Assembly: GCA_019186985.1 (NCBI GenBank)
Contig: JABARQ010000038.1
Location: 20,047-84,046 of the forward strand
Source: Prosthecobacter sp.
GTDB taxonomy: Bacteria > Verrucomicrobiota > Verrucomicrobiia > Verrucomicrobiales > Verrucomicrobiaceae
DNA: 64,000 nucleotides
Direction: 5' to 3'
Of this stretch, positions 45,817 through 54,747 are shown in pieces. How positions within the stretch are numbered: position 1 is the stretch's first letter; each line of letters begins with the position of its first letter. The notes below the pieces were generated by a model. The model was not told the origin of the DNA. It made no database searches and worked only from the letters and a program-made list of their open reading frames with translations. Made by a program: the position numbers and the translations under genes.

Positions 45817-46575
45817 ATGCCGAGCCCCATGAATCCTGCCTTCGCCCGCCTCGTCGCTCCTGCGTTGCTGATGGCTGCGGTCATCATCGCCGCCTGTGCC
45901 ACGCCGACGAACCGCTCACGCATCGGCCAGTGGGAGTCCCGCTATCATGACAGCCAGCTCGGCCGGGTGACGCCCGACCAGCTCCTGCGGGAGGTCAACC
46001 TCAGCGTTGACCTCATCCCCGCAGGCACCGCCGGGAGGAAGATCTACCGGCGCATGACGCCGAAGTACATCACCATCCACAGCACCCAGAACTACTCGGG
46101 CAACGCCTTCAACCACGCCCTCGCCCTGCGGCGCGGCGCCCTCAAGGCGCCCCGGAGGAAGGGCGGCAACCGCATCGGCTACCTGACCTGGCACTTCACC
46201 GTCCAGGACAACATCGCCATCCAGCACCTGCCCTGCCGGGAGCAGGGTGAGCATGCCGACTTCGACGGCCCCGGCAACAACACCAGCATCGGCATCGAGA
46301 TGTGCGAGCACCGCGGCAACGACATCGGCCTCACCATCGACAAGACGGCCCGCCTTGCCGCCTACCTCATGTACACCTACGGCATCCCGCTGAACCATGT
46401 GGTTCCGCATTATCACTGGCCGCGCATCAGCCCCTACATCAAGGATCCCCACAAGAACTGCCCGCATTTCCTCATGGACGGCGGCAGGCCCCGCGGCACC
46501 TGGCAGTGGTTCCTCAACCGGGTGAACCTGCATTACAACCGACTCATCCCGGGTGCCGCCCGTTCCCTTGGCTGA
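45817..46575 (+). CDS. N-acetylmuramoyl-L-alanine amidase (Amidase_2/PGRP fold), lipoprotein
   Basis: About 252 residues from the ATG at 45817; a second ATG at 45829 is also fine. The signal ends in a lipobox (AVIIAAC), so it is probably a lipoprotein. Catalytic zinc ligands sit in YITIHSTQNYSG, WHFTVQDN, and the closing DPHKNCPHFLMD. The fold is unrelated to the Amidase_3 gene that lies divergently 160 bases away. Role: peptidoglycan turnover. Confidence 0.88.
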   Translation: MPSPMNPAFARLVAPALLMAAVIIAACATPTNRSRIGQWESRYHDSQLGRVTPDQLLREVNLSVDLIPAGTAGRKIYRRMTPKYITIHSTQNYSGNAFNHALALRRGALKAPRRKGGNRIGYLTWHFTVQDNIAIQHLPCREQGEHADFDGPGNNTSIGIEMCEHRGNDIGLTIDKTARLAAYLMYTYGIPLNHVVPHYHWPRISPYIKDPHKNCPHFLMDGGRPRGTWQWFLNRVNLHYNRLIPGAARSLG

Positions 46576-46576
46576 C

Positions 46577-47479
46577 GTGAAACCGCTCCTTCCAGCCCTT
46601 CTCCTGCTCGCCAGCATGACCCTTCCGGCCCTGGCGCAGGAGGTCAGCCGTCCCCAGGCCGAGCAGGTGGCCGTGCTGAAGGACAAACGCATCAACGAAA
46701 GCTCCGGGCTCGCCGCCAGCCTGCTCGTCCCCGGTGTCTTCTGGACCCATAACGACTCAGCCAGCGATCCCTGCCTTTTTGCCATTGATGAAACCGGCCG
46801 GACGCGGGCCAAGGTGCGCCTGCCCGAGGCGGTGAATTTTGACTGGGAGGACATCGCCTCCGCCAGGGGTGCCGATGGTCGTGCGCGGCTGTTCGTCGCC
46901 GACACCGGGGACAACCTGCATGTCCGTCCGGCCGTCACGGTCTATGAGATTCCCGAGCCCGCCCTGCCGGAAAAGGCCGACAAGGAGATCCTCTCTGAAA
47001 AGCCCAGGCGCTGGCATGCCAAATATCCAGATGGCCATCACGACGCCGAAGTGCTGCTGGTGCATCCGCTCACCCGCCGCCTTTTTCTAGTGACCAAAAG
47101 CCCGCAGGGGCACAGCAGTGTGTATGCCTTCCCCGAGCAGCCAGGTGAGGAAAGCCCGATGCTGCTGGAAAAACTGACAGATCTGGAATTCCCGCCCAGG
47201 GCCCACCTCGGCAAGCGCCCGCATGATGCCTGCATGGCCACGGCAGGAGCCTTTTCGAGCGATGCCACCCGGCTTGCCATCGGCACCTACAGCTTCATCC
47301 ATGAATGGACGATGAAGCCCGCAGATTCCCTGAAACAGCTCTCCCCAAGACAGGCACGCATCATCGAACTGCCCGTCCTCCCCCAGATGGAGGCGCTGTG
47401 CTATGGGGCCGATGGCGGCACGCTCTGGTTCACCAGCGAACGACTGCCCACGCCCCTGTTCAGGATCCGCCGCCCCTGA
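46577..47479 (+). CDS. Exported beta-propeller-like hypothetical protein
   Basis: About 300 residues from GTG at 46577, one base after the amidase stop, giving a clean signal peptide (LLPALLLLASMTLPALAQ). An upstream GTG at 46553 overlaps the amidase and is less likely. Repeated motifs such as GVFWTHNDSASDPCLF and RLFVADTGDNLHV suggest a propeller. It is probably cotranscribed with the lipoprotein amidase. Confidence 0.75.
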   Translation: MKPLLPALLLLASMTLPALAQEVSRPQAEQVAVLKDKRINESSGLAASLLVPGVFWTHNDSASDPCLFAIDETGRTRAKVRLPEAVNFDWEDIASARGADGRARLFVADTGDNLHVRPAVTVYEIPEPALPEKADKEILSEKPRRWHAKYPDGHHDAEVLLVHPLTRRLFLVTKSPQGHSSVYAFPEQPGEESPMLLEKLTDLEFPPRAHLGKRPHDACMATAGAFSSDATRLAIGTYSFIHEWTMKPADSLKQLSPRQARIIELPVLPQMEALCYGADGGTLWFTSERLPTPLFRIRRP

Positions 47480-47676
47480 GGCCGCCATCCTTTGGCACAC
47501 ACCGCAGCGATGCCTGCCGGTTTGCCGGCCGTGCAACCATCCCCCGCAAGGGCAGGGGAGTTAATTCGAATACACAACAGCAGATTGTTAAAGTCGTCTT
47601 GTCTTCCGGCGCTGTCTTTCACAGATTCCAGGCCTGTGACCGTGACACAGGTTGAAAGACATCCTCAAAAACACAC

Positions 47677-48147
47677 ATGAAACTGAAACACATCCTGTTC
47701 CTTGTGGCGCTCACGGCCGCCACTCCCGTCATCCATCTTGGCGCCGCCGAATCCAAGGCAGCCCCTGCCGGGGAAAGCTCCAAGCCAGCCGCCAAAAAGG
47801 CCGCCAAGAACACCTACCCGCTCTACGGCAAGATTGTCGAGGTCACGCCCAAAACCCTGACCATCGTGCGCAGCGACGCTCCCGAGGCCGAACGCAGGCA
47901 ATATGCGTTCAGTTCCGACACGGAGATCGTTCATGGGGACACTGCGATCACCGTGGATGAGTTGAAGCCCGGCCTCTGGGTCGGCGGAATTTTGAAAAAG
48001 TCGGATGGCGACGGCAAGGACATCGTCATCAAGGTGAACACCGGCGTGAAGCAGAGAGGCGGGGAGAAGGCTGCCGCCGCACCCAAGGCCGAGGAGAAAC
48101 CCAGGCCTGCGAAAAAGAAGGCCAAGGCCAAGGAGGCCGACGAATGA
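47677..48147 (+). CDS. Small exported protein with Lys/Ala-rich tail
   Basis: 156 residues with a signal peptide (KHILFLVALTAATPVIHLGA). A small beta domain (YGKIVEVTPKTLTIVRSD, then ITVDELKPGLWVGG) resembles OB-type/DUF5666 modules; the last ~35 residues are Lys/Ala/Glu rich. Function unknown. Terminator at 48177 follows. Confidence 0.75.
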   Translation: MKLKHILFLVALTAATPVIHLGAAESKAAPAGESSKPAAKKAAKNTYPLYGKIVEVTPKTLTIVRSDAPEAERRQYAFSSDTEIVHGDTAITVDELKPGLWVGGILKKSDGDGKDIVIKVNTGVKQRGGEKAAAAPKAEEKPRPAKKKAKAKEADE

Positions 48148-48176
48148 TCGCCGGCACGGTTAGGTAAATGAAATCC

Positions 48177-48210
48177 AGGCGGCGCGGAGAAATCCTCGCC
48201 GCCTTTTTTA
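48177..48210 (+). terminator. Rho-independent terminator
   Basis: Stem aggcggcg (48177-48184) / cgccgcct (48197-48204) followed by a T-run, 30 bases after the stop at 48147. Confidence 0.85.
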
Positions 48211-48473
48211 GTGTTCCGTCACGATCCCCGGCAGCATGCAGTCCAGATCGTCGCGTCAGCGCCGGAGGCTCGCGAGAAGATAGCCGGTTGGTGAAGCGAG
48301 GCCCGGCGAGCGAAAACCACCGGACCGGATCAAGCGAGCTGACATTCCCGGCCCCAGGCTGCGCCCTGGAAGGGCGCGAGAAGGCGGCGTTCGGTCAGGG
48401 CGGGCTGGCCGAGTTTGGGCAGATGTGATGTGTTGGTCAGCCCATTCCGCCCTTTGCCCCCTTGCCGCAAACC
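48211..48473. repeat. Intergenic stretch with imperfect palindromic repeat
   Basis: No coding frame is convincing here. An imperfect hairpin lies at 48284-48323 with ccgg ends and near-complementary ggtt/aacc inner arms. It resembles intergenic repeats elsewhere in the window, but I cannot match it to a second copy here. Confidence 0.4.
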
Positions 48474-49094
48474 ATGACCCCCAGCCTTCGCACCTGCCTT
48501 CGAGATCCCATCCCCGAAATCGCCGAGGCCGCCATGCTGCTGCATGCGGCGGTCCAGGCTCACCTAGCTGGCAACGCCAGGCTGGCCCATGAATCGATCC
48601 TTCGTGCGAACCTGCCGGTGATCCGCGAATGGACGGAGTCGCTCTGGGGCAGCAACAGCCCCTATGTCCGGTATCGCCCTGTCGAGAACGCGCCGCCGAG
48701 CCTTCCCAAGGAGCAACGGGTGAAACTGCGCATGCCCACCACCGCCGAAAAGCAGAGCCTGCATGAGCGTGACGGCTTTCACTGCCGCTTCTGTGGCATC
48801 CCCCTCATCCGAAAAGAAGTCCGGGAACGGATCAAGAAGGCCTACCCGGAAGCCCTGCCCTGGGGCTCGAAGAACATCGACCAGCACGCGGCCTTTCAGG
48901 CGATGTGGCTTCAGTATGACCATCTCCTGCCTCATGCCCGGGGTGGCGACAACCGCCTGGACAACCTGCTGATCACCTGCGCCCCCTGCAATTTCGGCCG
49001 CATGAACTGGACCCTGGACGAGGTCGGCCTGATCGATCCCCGAACCCGCCCGCCCGTTCGCTCCGACTGGACCGGCCTGGAAGAATTTCGATGA
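48474..49094 (+). CDS. HNH endonuclease
   Basis: About 206 residues from the ATG at 48474 (TTG 12 bases upstream also open). The C-terminal HNH region has a zinc knuckle and catalytic core: CRFCGIPL, then QYDHLLPHARGGDNRLDNLL and CAPCN. It may be a homing or restriction-type nuclease or a host DNA enzyme. No methyltransferase lies beside it. It is convergent with the YD-repeat protein and 0.9 kb from the phosphorothioation locus. Confidence 0.85.
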   Translation: MTPSLRTCLRDPIPEIAEAAMLLHAAVQAHLAGNARLAHESILRANLPVIREWTESLWGSNSPYVRYRPVENAPPSLPKEQRVKLRMPTTAEKQSLHERDGFHCRFCGIPLIRKEVRERIKKAYPEALPWGSKNIDQHAAFQAMWLQYDHLLPHARGGDNRLDNLLITCAPCNFGRMNWTLDEVGLIDPRTRPPVRSDWTGLEEFR

Positions 49095-49111
49095 AGCCGA
49101 CGGCAGCCCGG

Positions 49112-49555
49112 TCACTTCTTCACCGTCGCGGTTTGGGTCAGTCGTCCTGCTGCATCCCGGAAGGTGATCGTGCCGCCTCGGGCCCGGCTGCTGCCGGTGA
49201 TTCGCCCTGAAGCATCGCGATAGGTCGTCACACCTGAGGAGGATGTGGAAGCGGTCCCCGTGATCCGACCCTGGGCATCCCGGCAGGTCGTTTGGGTTCC
49301 GCGGTTGCTGGAAGTGCCCGTCATTCTCCCCTGAGCATCCCGAAAGGTGGTCTTGCCACCGCTCGATGCCGTGGCGCTGCCCGTCACCCGCCCCCGGGCA
49401 TCCCGAAAAGTCGTCTGCCTGCCGGAGGTGCGGGCCGTGGTCGAGGCCCGGCCCGTCGCATCCCTCAGCGTGGCGTTGTGGCCCGCCAGAGACGAGACCG
49501 GATCTGCCCACGCGAAAACAGGCAAGAGAAGAATCAGAACCAGAATCCGCTTCAT
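49112..49555 (-). CDS. Small exported protein of YD-like repeats
   Basis: 147 residues from the ATG at 49555 with a signal peptide (MKRILVLILLLPVFAWA). Six units follow of about 20 residues, each with the core R-D-A-x-G-R-[LIMV]-T-G (for example TTFRDAQGRMTG and TTCRDAQGRITG). The pattern resembles the YD repeat of Rhs/wall-associated proteins in miniature. The DNA copies are related too. Function unknown. Confidence 0.75.
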   Translation of the reverse strand: MKRILVLILLLPVFAWADPVSSLAGHNATLRDATGRASTTARTSGRQTTFRDARGRVTGSATASSGGKTTFRDAQGRMTGTSSNRGTQTTCRDAQGRITGTASTSSSGVTTYRDASGRITGSSRARGGTITFRDAAGRLTQTATVKK

Positions 49556-49587
49556 GGGGATCTTGGACGAGTTGACGATGGAAAACT

Positions 49588-49740
49588 TCAGCCCTGCGCA
49601 TCGAAAGGCGGGTTGAAAGAGCCGAACACAGCCTTGTTCCATTCGAAGAGATGGCGCTCGGCCATCGCGGCACGCTCATCCATCTCATTCACCGGTGCAA
49701 AACCGCCGCTGGCGAAGTGCACCACCTCAAAAGGTCGGCC
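49588..49740 (-). pseudogene. C-terminal gene fragment at the left edge of the defence locus
   Basis: A 50-residue frame (RPFEVVHFASGGFAPVNEMD to FGSFNPPFDAQG) is preceded directly by an in-frame stop at 49741 and has no start at its head. Its coding character and clean stop suggest the last part of a real gene whose upstream part is gone. The break may mark where the Ssp locus was inserted. The family is not recognised. Confidence 0.35.
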
Positions 49741-50018
49741 TCAAAGAACCGCCATAGATTCACCCCATGAAAACCTTTTCCGAAGCTTTCAGTGGAGTGA
49801 AAATCGTCAGCTAAATGTAGGCCGTCTTATGGCAATTCATGCACGGTGTGGGCGTGGATAGTGACCTCTCAGAGAAGTATGCAGCGCTGAAAGGCGGGTG
49901 AGTTCGTCTCGTAATCTGTTCGTCCAGGGCACCCCCAATCTATTTAAGAGCAAAGAGCAATACCCGAACAACTTCTTCCGGAAGTTGCCATTGCAGCTCA
50001 TAGAAGCAATCGTGAGAC
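49741..50018. promoter_or_regulatory. Gene-free leader of sspA with a palindrome at 49969-49987
   Basis: No coding frame is convincing in this stretch. A perfect 7-bp inverted repeat caacttc/gaagttg with a 5-base loop (49969-49987) lies 31 bases before the sspA ATG and could be an operator or leader hairpin. Confidence 0.35.
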
Positions 50019-51149
50019 ATGATTTATCTTGACCACAATGCGACCACGCCCGTCCTGCCGGAGGTCCGGGAGGCCATGCTGTCGTATCTGGGTGATGAAT
50101 GGGGGAATCCGTCTAGCTCGTACCGCTTTGGATCGCATTTGAAGTCGAAGATCGAGGAAGCCCGCGAGCAGGTAGCTGATTTGATCGGGGCGAAGTCACC
50201 GCAGGAAGTGCTGTTCACCAGCGGCGGCACGGAAAGCAACAACACCGCTCTGCATGCCGTCATCCACAGCACGGGAAAGACGCATATCGTCACTTCACAG
50301 GTCGAGCATTCCTCCGTCCTTAGCTATTGCCGATTCTTGCAGGAGTTCCGGGGCTATGAAGTCACTTATCTGCCGGTGGACCGGGAGGGATTGATCTCCA
50401 TGGCCGATTTGGAAGCAGCCATTAAGCCGGGCACGGCGCTGGTTTCCCTCATGTGGGCCAACAATGAAACGGGCGTGCTCTTTCCTGTCGAGGAGATAGG
50501 CCAGATCTGTCGCAGCAAAGGGGTCCCGTATCACTGCGATGCCGTTCAGGCCGTCGGCAAGCTGCCGATGAAGCTCAAGGACCTGCCCATCGACTACCTC
50601 TCTCTGACGGGGCACAAGATCGGCGCTCCGAAAGGCATCGGGGCGCTCTACGTGCAGAAGAAGGCTCCGTTTGTGCCCTTCGTGCTGGGCGGGCATCAGG
50701 AACGCTCACGCCGGGGCGGCACGGAGAATGTTCCCAGCATCGTCGGCCTCGGCATGGCTGCGGCCATCGCCAAGAAGAAACTGCCTGCCTACGACGCCAG
50801 CGTTCGTCCGCTGCGCGATGCCTTGGAGGAAGGTATCCTTGGCTCCATACCCAATGCCGAGCGCAACGGCCACCCTACCCACCGACTGTCAAATACGGCG
50901 AATGTGTTCCTGCCGGGGATGGATAGCGATGCAGTACTTACCTTCCTCGACAGCCATAACATTTGCGCTTCGTCGGGTTCAGCCTGCATGGAGAGCGCAA
51001 TCACGCCGTCTCATGTGATCAAGGCCATGTCTGGTTCTCATGATCGTTCCTCGGAAAGCATCCGATTCAGCCTTGGTGCGTCAAACACCTTAGAGGAAGT
51101 GCAATCTGTTCTTCAGAAGCTGGAACAGCTTGGAGATTTAGTCAGCTAG
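50019..51149 (+). CDS. sspA: Cysteine desulfurase SspA (DndA/IscS-like) of a phosphorothioation system
   Basis: 376 residues, class V aminotransferase fold. The PLP lysine is K200 in LTGHKIGAPKGIG, and the persulfide cysteine is C323 in ICASSGSACMES. The N-terminus MIYLDHNATTPVLPEV and TSGGTESNN are family hallmarks. It takes sulfur from cysteine and passes it to the SspD/DndC-like enzyme. It is convergent with the six-gene operon and overlaps its last gene by 12 bases. Housekeeping IscS function cannot be excluded from sequence, but no isc genes flank it and the context is phosphorothioation. Confidence 0.88.
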   Translation: MIYLDHNATTPVLPEVREAMLSYLGDEWGNPSSSYRFGSHLKSKIEEAREQVADLIGAKSPQEVLFTSGGTESNNTALHAVIHSTGKTHIVTSQVEHSSVLSYCRFLQEFRGYEVTYLPVDREGLISMADLEAAIKPGTALVSLMWANNETGVLFPVEEIGQICRSKGVPYHCDAVQAVGKLPMKLKDLPIDYLSLTGHKIGAPKGIGALYVQKKAPFVPFVLGGHQERSRRGGTENVPSIVGLGMAAAIAKKKLPAYDASVRPLRDALEEGILGSIPNAERNGHPTHRLSNTANVFLPGMDSDAVLTFLDSHNICASSGSACMESAITPSHVIKAMSGSHDRSSESIRFSLGASNTLEEVQSVLQKLEQLGDLVS

Positions 51150-53543
51150 AGAGGCCATAAGCTGCTCGGCCCCGAAGTTCAGAATAAACTCCGCATAGTG
51201 GCTGCTGAAGACATCTCTGAGATAATCCTGAATATCGACGTCTTTCTCCATCTGACGGATTTGGTATTTCCGATTCTTGGTGATGCTGAACAGGAAGATC
51301 GTGTGGAAATAGACCGAGCTAATGTACTTCTTCTCGGCCAGCTCTTTGCTTTCTACGCTCAAGGCTCCGAGCTTGCCGTAATGATTACGGAGCACGGTGC
51401 TGTCCATGTTAATGTAAACACGCTCAAGATTGCCGTCTCCGGTCATTGCCGGATACATCACAATGGGGAAATCCATCTCAATGCCAGCCTCACCGAGCTG
51501 CTCCCAAGTCTTGTACTCCGATGAGCCTTCTTGGGTAGTTTGGTAAACGAGGACGTAATCAGGCAGCCCTGGCGGCTCTTCATCAGGCTCGTCTTTTTTG
51601 ACCTCTTTAGGCTTGGCGGCTGGCTCAGTGACCTTGAGCCAGAAGCGGCATTCAAAATCCTCCGGCCCACCGAGCTGGGCCTGAATCTCGATGGCATCCC
51701 CGACTTTCAGTTCTTCGGTTGCTCCAAAGCCAATCTTAATCGTACCGTCCTTGGGGCTGGATTTGCGGATGTCGATCAGCTTGGTCGGATCACCCACATC
51801 ACCGGCGGCATTGCCGCCCGTGGATTCGTTTCGTTTAAACTGGAGGATCGACACTTTGAGCTCACCGGGGTCTTCGGAACGGTCAAAGTAGTTGTTCTCC
51901 ACGTCGGTCGAGAACTGCACGGTCTTCTCGTCCTTTTCTGGGATGGTAATGAAGTTGTCGCCTTTGCCAGTCTTGAGATTGAAAAACGAGGGATAACGTT
52001 TGGCCTGGAAAGGCTCCTTGGTTTTGACTGGCTTGGGGTTCTCGGGCCTCTTGTTCTCTTTCTTGGGTGGTTCGTGCTGCTCGATCTTGAAGGTTTGGTT
52101 TAGCAGCCTCATCAAGTCCTTGTTGAAGGGCAGGTCTTTGGAGAATGCTTTGAGAAGGTCCTTGGCGTCCCCTCCTTCCACCGAGATGGAGTTCTGGCGG
52201 CGCTTATAGACCTCGGCCAGCTCACTTTTGGCAAGGGCGGATGCCACTCGCTTGCGAACTTCGCCGGTATGTTCGCCGGACTTCATTCGATCACGAGACG
52301 CCATGAAAAGCTCGCTACGGAATTCGTAGCTCAGGTTGGTACAATCCACATGAATCATCAGGTGGTTTTTCAGCAGCGGCATCTTCAGGGCTCGCGTGAT
52401 GAATTCAGACGTGAAATGACCGTGAACTTGGCCGTTCAGACTGAAGAGCACCGCCATATCGTCGTGGAAGTACTCCCGCTGAATGTTGTCGCGGGTTTCC
52501 TTGACGGTCATCTTGTCCACCTTGGCACGAAAGACATAGGCGGTGATTTTCATCCTGCCGATGTCATGATCCTCGACCTCGACAGACAGTTTCTCTTCCA
52601 GGTACTTGTTGTCATCCTTCTCCAGTCGCCGCTTGAGCCCGAAGCAGTCCATTTGAAGCACCTTGTTGTTCGGATAGCGCTTCTCATTGTCCACCAAGTA
52701 GATGGGGAGAGCTGGCTCGAAAAGGTATTGGTCGATGGCGCGGCGAGGCTCCTGCGGCAGCGCTCCACGCGTTCCTGGAGGGAGCTGGTAATCGTACAGT
52801 TTGATGATCGTGCCCGTTTTGAATTTCCGGTTAGCAAGTCCCACATCGAGTTCGGTGATGGGAAAGCTGGGAATTTTGCCGTCGATCTTCAGATACTCAT
52901 ACCAGGTGTTCTTTTTGGTCTTCGACTCCTGTTCGGTCAGAGGATGCTTTCGCACCAGGGTAAACCCAAAGTCCCCCGTGCCGTCAAACCGCTTGGAGCC
53001 AATTAGCTGGTAACGCAAATCTCCGCAAAAAACCAAGGCGCCCGTTCCACCCATGTTGTACTTGCCCTGAACAAAAGGGATTTCGTTCTTGTTTCCCCGA
53101 AGGATCGACAAGAAGGTTTGTTCAAAAGCAGAAGGGTGCTGCCCCTCGCCATCATCATAAATCAGCAAGCATGGATGAATCTTGGAGCCGCTCGCAACGA
53201 TCTGGATCGCTTCAGCTTGCTCTCTCCGCGCTCCGCTAAGGTGCCAGTTTTTAGCCGCCGCTCCAAAAAACGTCTCGATGGCCGCACTCATTGTAGTGGG
53301 TGCTTTATCGGAACGTGGATCAATGCCCGCCTCGAAACATAAACGCATGAGCCGCGCGTCGATGGAGTTGGTAACCTTTTCAATCAGTGCCGCTATAGGT
53401 GATGCCTGCTGGTTTTCGATTACACCATAGTTGTTGTCATTTTCCCCAAGAGGGTGCCAAGAGACATTGAGCTTCGCGACGAACTCATGAATCTCACGCT
53501 CAGATTCAGCACTCAGAGCAGCTTGGAAAAATTGTGCACTCAT
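51138..53543 (-). CDS. GHKL (Hsp90/MutL/MORC-type) ATPase of the phosphorothioation locus
   Basis: 801 residues. The ATPase motifs are clear: N-box with E55 and N59/D62 (ALIEKVTNSIDA), G1 box YDDGEGQ (D130-G134), G2 box GKYNMGGTGAL (160-170). The rest (about 200-800) has no motif I recognise except a Lys/Pro-rich linker near 490. Hsp90-like ATPases occur in several bacterial immune systems as conformational switches. Its ATG overlaps the stop of the DGQHR gene (ATGA), and its tail overlaps sspA. Its role in restriction or signalling is inferred from context. Confidence 0.88.
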   Translation of the reverse strand: MSAQFFQAALSAESEREIHEFVAKLNVSWHPLGENDNNYGVIENQQASPIAALIEKVTNSIDARLMRLCFEAGIDPRSDKAPTTMSAAIETFFGAAAKNWHLSGARREQAEAIQIVASGSKIHPCLLIYDDGEGQHPSAFEQTFLSILRGNKNEIPFVQGKYNMGGTGALVFCGDLRYQLIGSKRFDGTGDFGFTLVRKHPLTEQESKTKKNTWYEYLKIDGKIPSFPITELDVGLANRKFKTGTIIKLYDYQLPPGTRGALPQEPRRAIDQYLFEPALPIYLVDNEKRYPNNKVLQMDCFGLKRRLEKDDNKYLEEKLSVEVEDHDIGRMKITAYVFRAKVDKMTVKETRDNIQREYFHDDMAVLFSLNGQVHGHFTSEFITRALKMPLLKNHLMIHVDCTNLSYEFRSELFMASRDRMKSGEHTGEVRKRVASALAKSELAEVYKRRQNSISVEGGDAKDLLKAFSKDLPFNKDLMRLLNQTFKIEQHEPPKKENKRPENPKPVKTKEPFQAKRYPSFFNLKTGKGDNFITIPEKDEKTVQFSTDVENNYFDRSEDPGELKVSILQFKRNESTGGNAAGDVGDPTKLIDIRKSSPKDGTIKIGFGATEELKVGDAIEIQAQLGGPEDFECRFWLKVTEPAAKPKEVKKDEPDEEPPGLPDYVLVYQTTQEGSSEYKTWEQLGEAGIEMDFPIVMYPAMTGDGNLERVYINMDSTVLRNHYGKLGALSVESKELAEKKYISSVYFHTIFLFSITKNRKYQIRQMEKDVDIQDYLRDVFSSHYAEFILNFGAEQLMASLAD

Positions 53544-54745
53544 TCAAACACTCCGCCTCCCGTTATGACTCTGTACTTTTCCTTGAGATTACTCAGATCA
53601 ACGTCCAATCCGCACCAAAGACAAATTATCTCGGAGGCGATGTCTATGCGGGCTTTGCCAGCAAGCATGCTACCGTCTTGGGGATTCCAGAGTAAGCCTT
53701 TCCATGGTTTATCAGACAGCTTTGGTGCCTTCGTCACCGCATCCACCACAGCAATCGATGACACGCCTGCGTCAATTGCCGCCCCAACAGCAGCGGTGAC
53801 CGCTTTTTGAGCTATCGGGCGCGCAACAATAGGGCCGCCATCCAGCATATTCCGAGAAAACTCCGGCTCGTGACTTTGTGCCTGAAAGTCTCCAATTTGA
53901 AGAAGAATGTTCCATCTACGGTTCAGTTCCTGCCAAGCCATTTCAATTTCAGCATCAGAGGGCCTTAGCTGGTTGCTGCTCTTGGTAACTATTTCATGTT
54001 TTCCTAGGAGTCCGCGGTTGCACTCATACAAGGTTGGGAGAGTCATAAGCACAGTATCATCCGTGCCAGCCCTTAATGCTTCACCGGTGACGAGAGTGCG
54101 TTTGCCGGCTTTATCACGCTTGGTGATGCGAACAACTCTTCCAAAGTAATAGTTTTCTCGCACCAACCTCCGTGTAAGGATCGCAATCGGATCGTCTTCA
54201 TCTATCACGATATTTGCGCCTTTGTTAGTCTTTACTGCATAACGATTGACATTCGTAAAGAGACGACGCGCCCTCCTGACCCCTTCTTCATCGTCACTGT
54301 GGCTAACCAATATCACCGAGATTTGATCGTTGGCATAACGAGTGGGGTCGTCAGCTACCGCTTGCCTCATCGCGGCCAAGCGATGTTGTCCGTCCAATAC
54401 ATAATAGCGTTCTTTACCATCAAACCGAAGGACTCCAATGCCATCGACGCTACCCCCTAAAAAAGCAGCTCCCTCGATCTCGATAGGTGAGAACTTTGGA
54501 GATCCACCGTAAACTGCCACAATAAGCGCTCCAAAAAAGCGATCATCATTGGATTTAAGATAGCTCGCTATTTCTGTCGAACGCCCAGAAAGCTCACGCT
54601 GGAGAATGTCATCTAGGTCGGGGTTCGGGCGAACTTCTTCGGCGAAATGCAGATACTCCACAGCGTCGCCGAATGGCAGGCGGCAAAGGTAGTATTGCCA
54701 AGATCCCATCTGTCCTTTTAGACATGCATAATTGGTTACCTTCAT
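53540..54745 (-). CDS. DGQHR-motif protein (DndB-like)
   Basis: 401 residues. The motif D118-G-Q-H-R122 (YYVLDGQHRLAAMRQA) of the DndB/ParB-like fold is intact, in the setting typical of DndB. DndB proteins bind DNA near phosphorothioation genes and repress or tune them. SspE-type effectors also begin with a DGQHR domain, but here there is no nuclease domain attached. It starts 2 bases after the GIY-YIG gene and its stop overlaps the GHKL gene. Confidence 0.88.
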   Translation of the reverse strand: MKVTNYACLKGQMGSWQYYLCRLPFGDAVEYLHFAEEVRPNPDLDDILQRELSGRSTEIASYLKSNDDRFFGALIVAVYGGSPKFSPIEIEGAAFLGGSVDGIGVLRFDGKERYYVLDGQHRLAAMRQAVADDPTRYANDQISVILVSHSDDEEGVRRARRLFTNVNRYAVKTNKGANIVIDEDDPIAILTRRLVRENYYFGRVVRITKRDKAGKRTLVTGEALRAGTDDTVLMTLPTLYECNRGLLGKHEIVTKSSNQLRPSDAEIEMAWQELNRRWNILLQIGDFQAQSHEPEFSRNMLDGGPIVARPIAQKAVTAAVGAAIDAGVSSIAVVDAVTKAPKLSDKPWKGLLWNPQDGSMLAGKARIDIASEIICLWCGLDVDLSNLKEKYRVITGGGVFE

Positions 54746-54747
54746 AC

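Noticed and set aside
49130..49500. Repeated DNA resembling a CRISPR array
   Set aside because: The repeats are in frame and encode a coherent exported repeat protein; there are no unique spacers of constant length.
50019..51149. Reading sspA as housekeeping iscS or nifS
   Set aside because: No isc, suf or nif genes adjoin it, and it converges with the phosphorothioation operon; kept as the less likely alternative.
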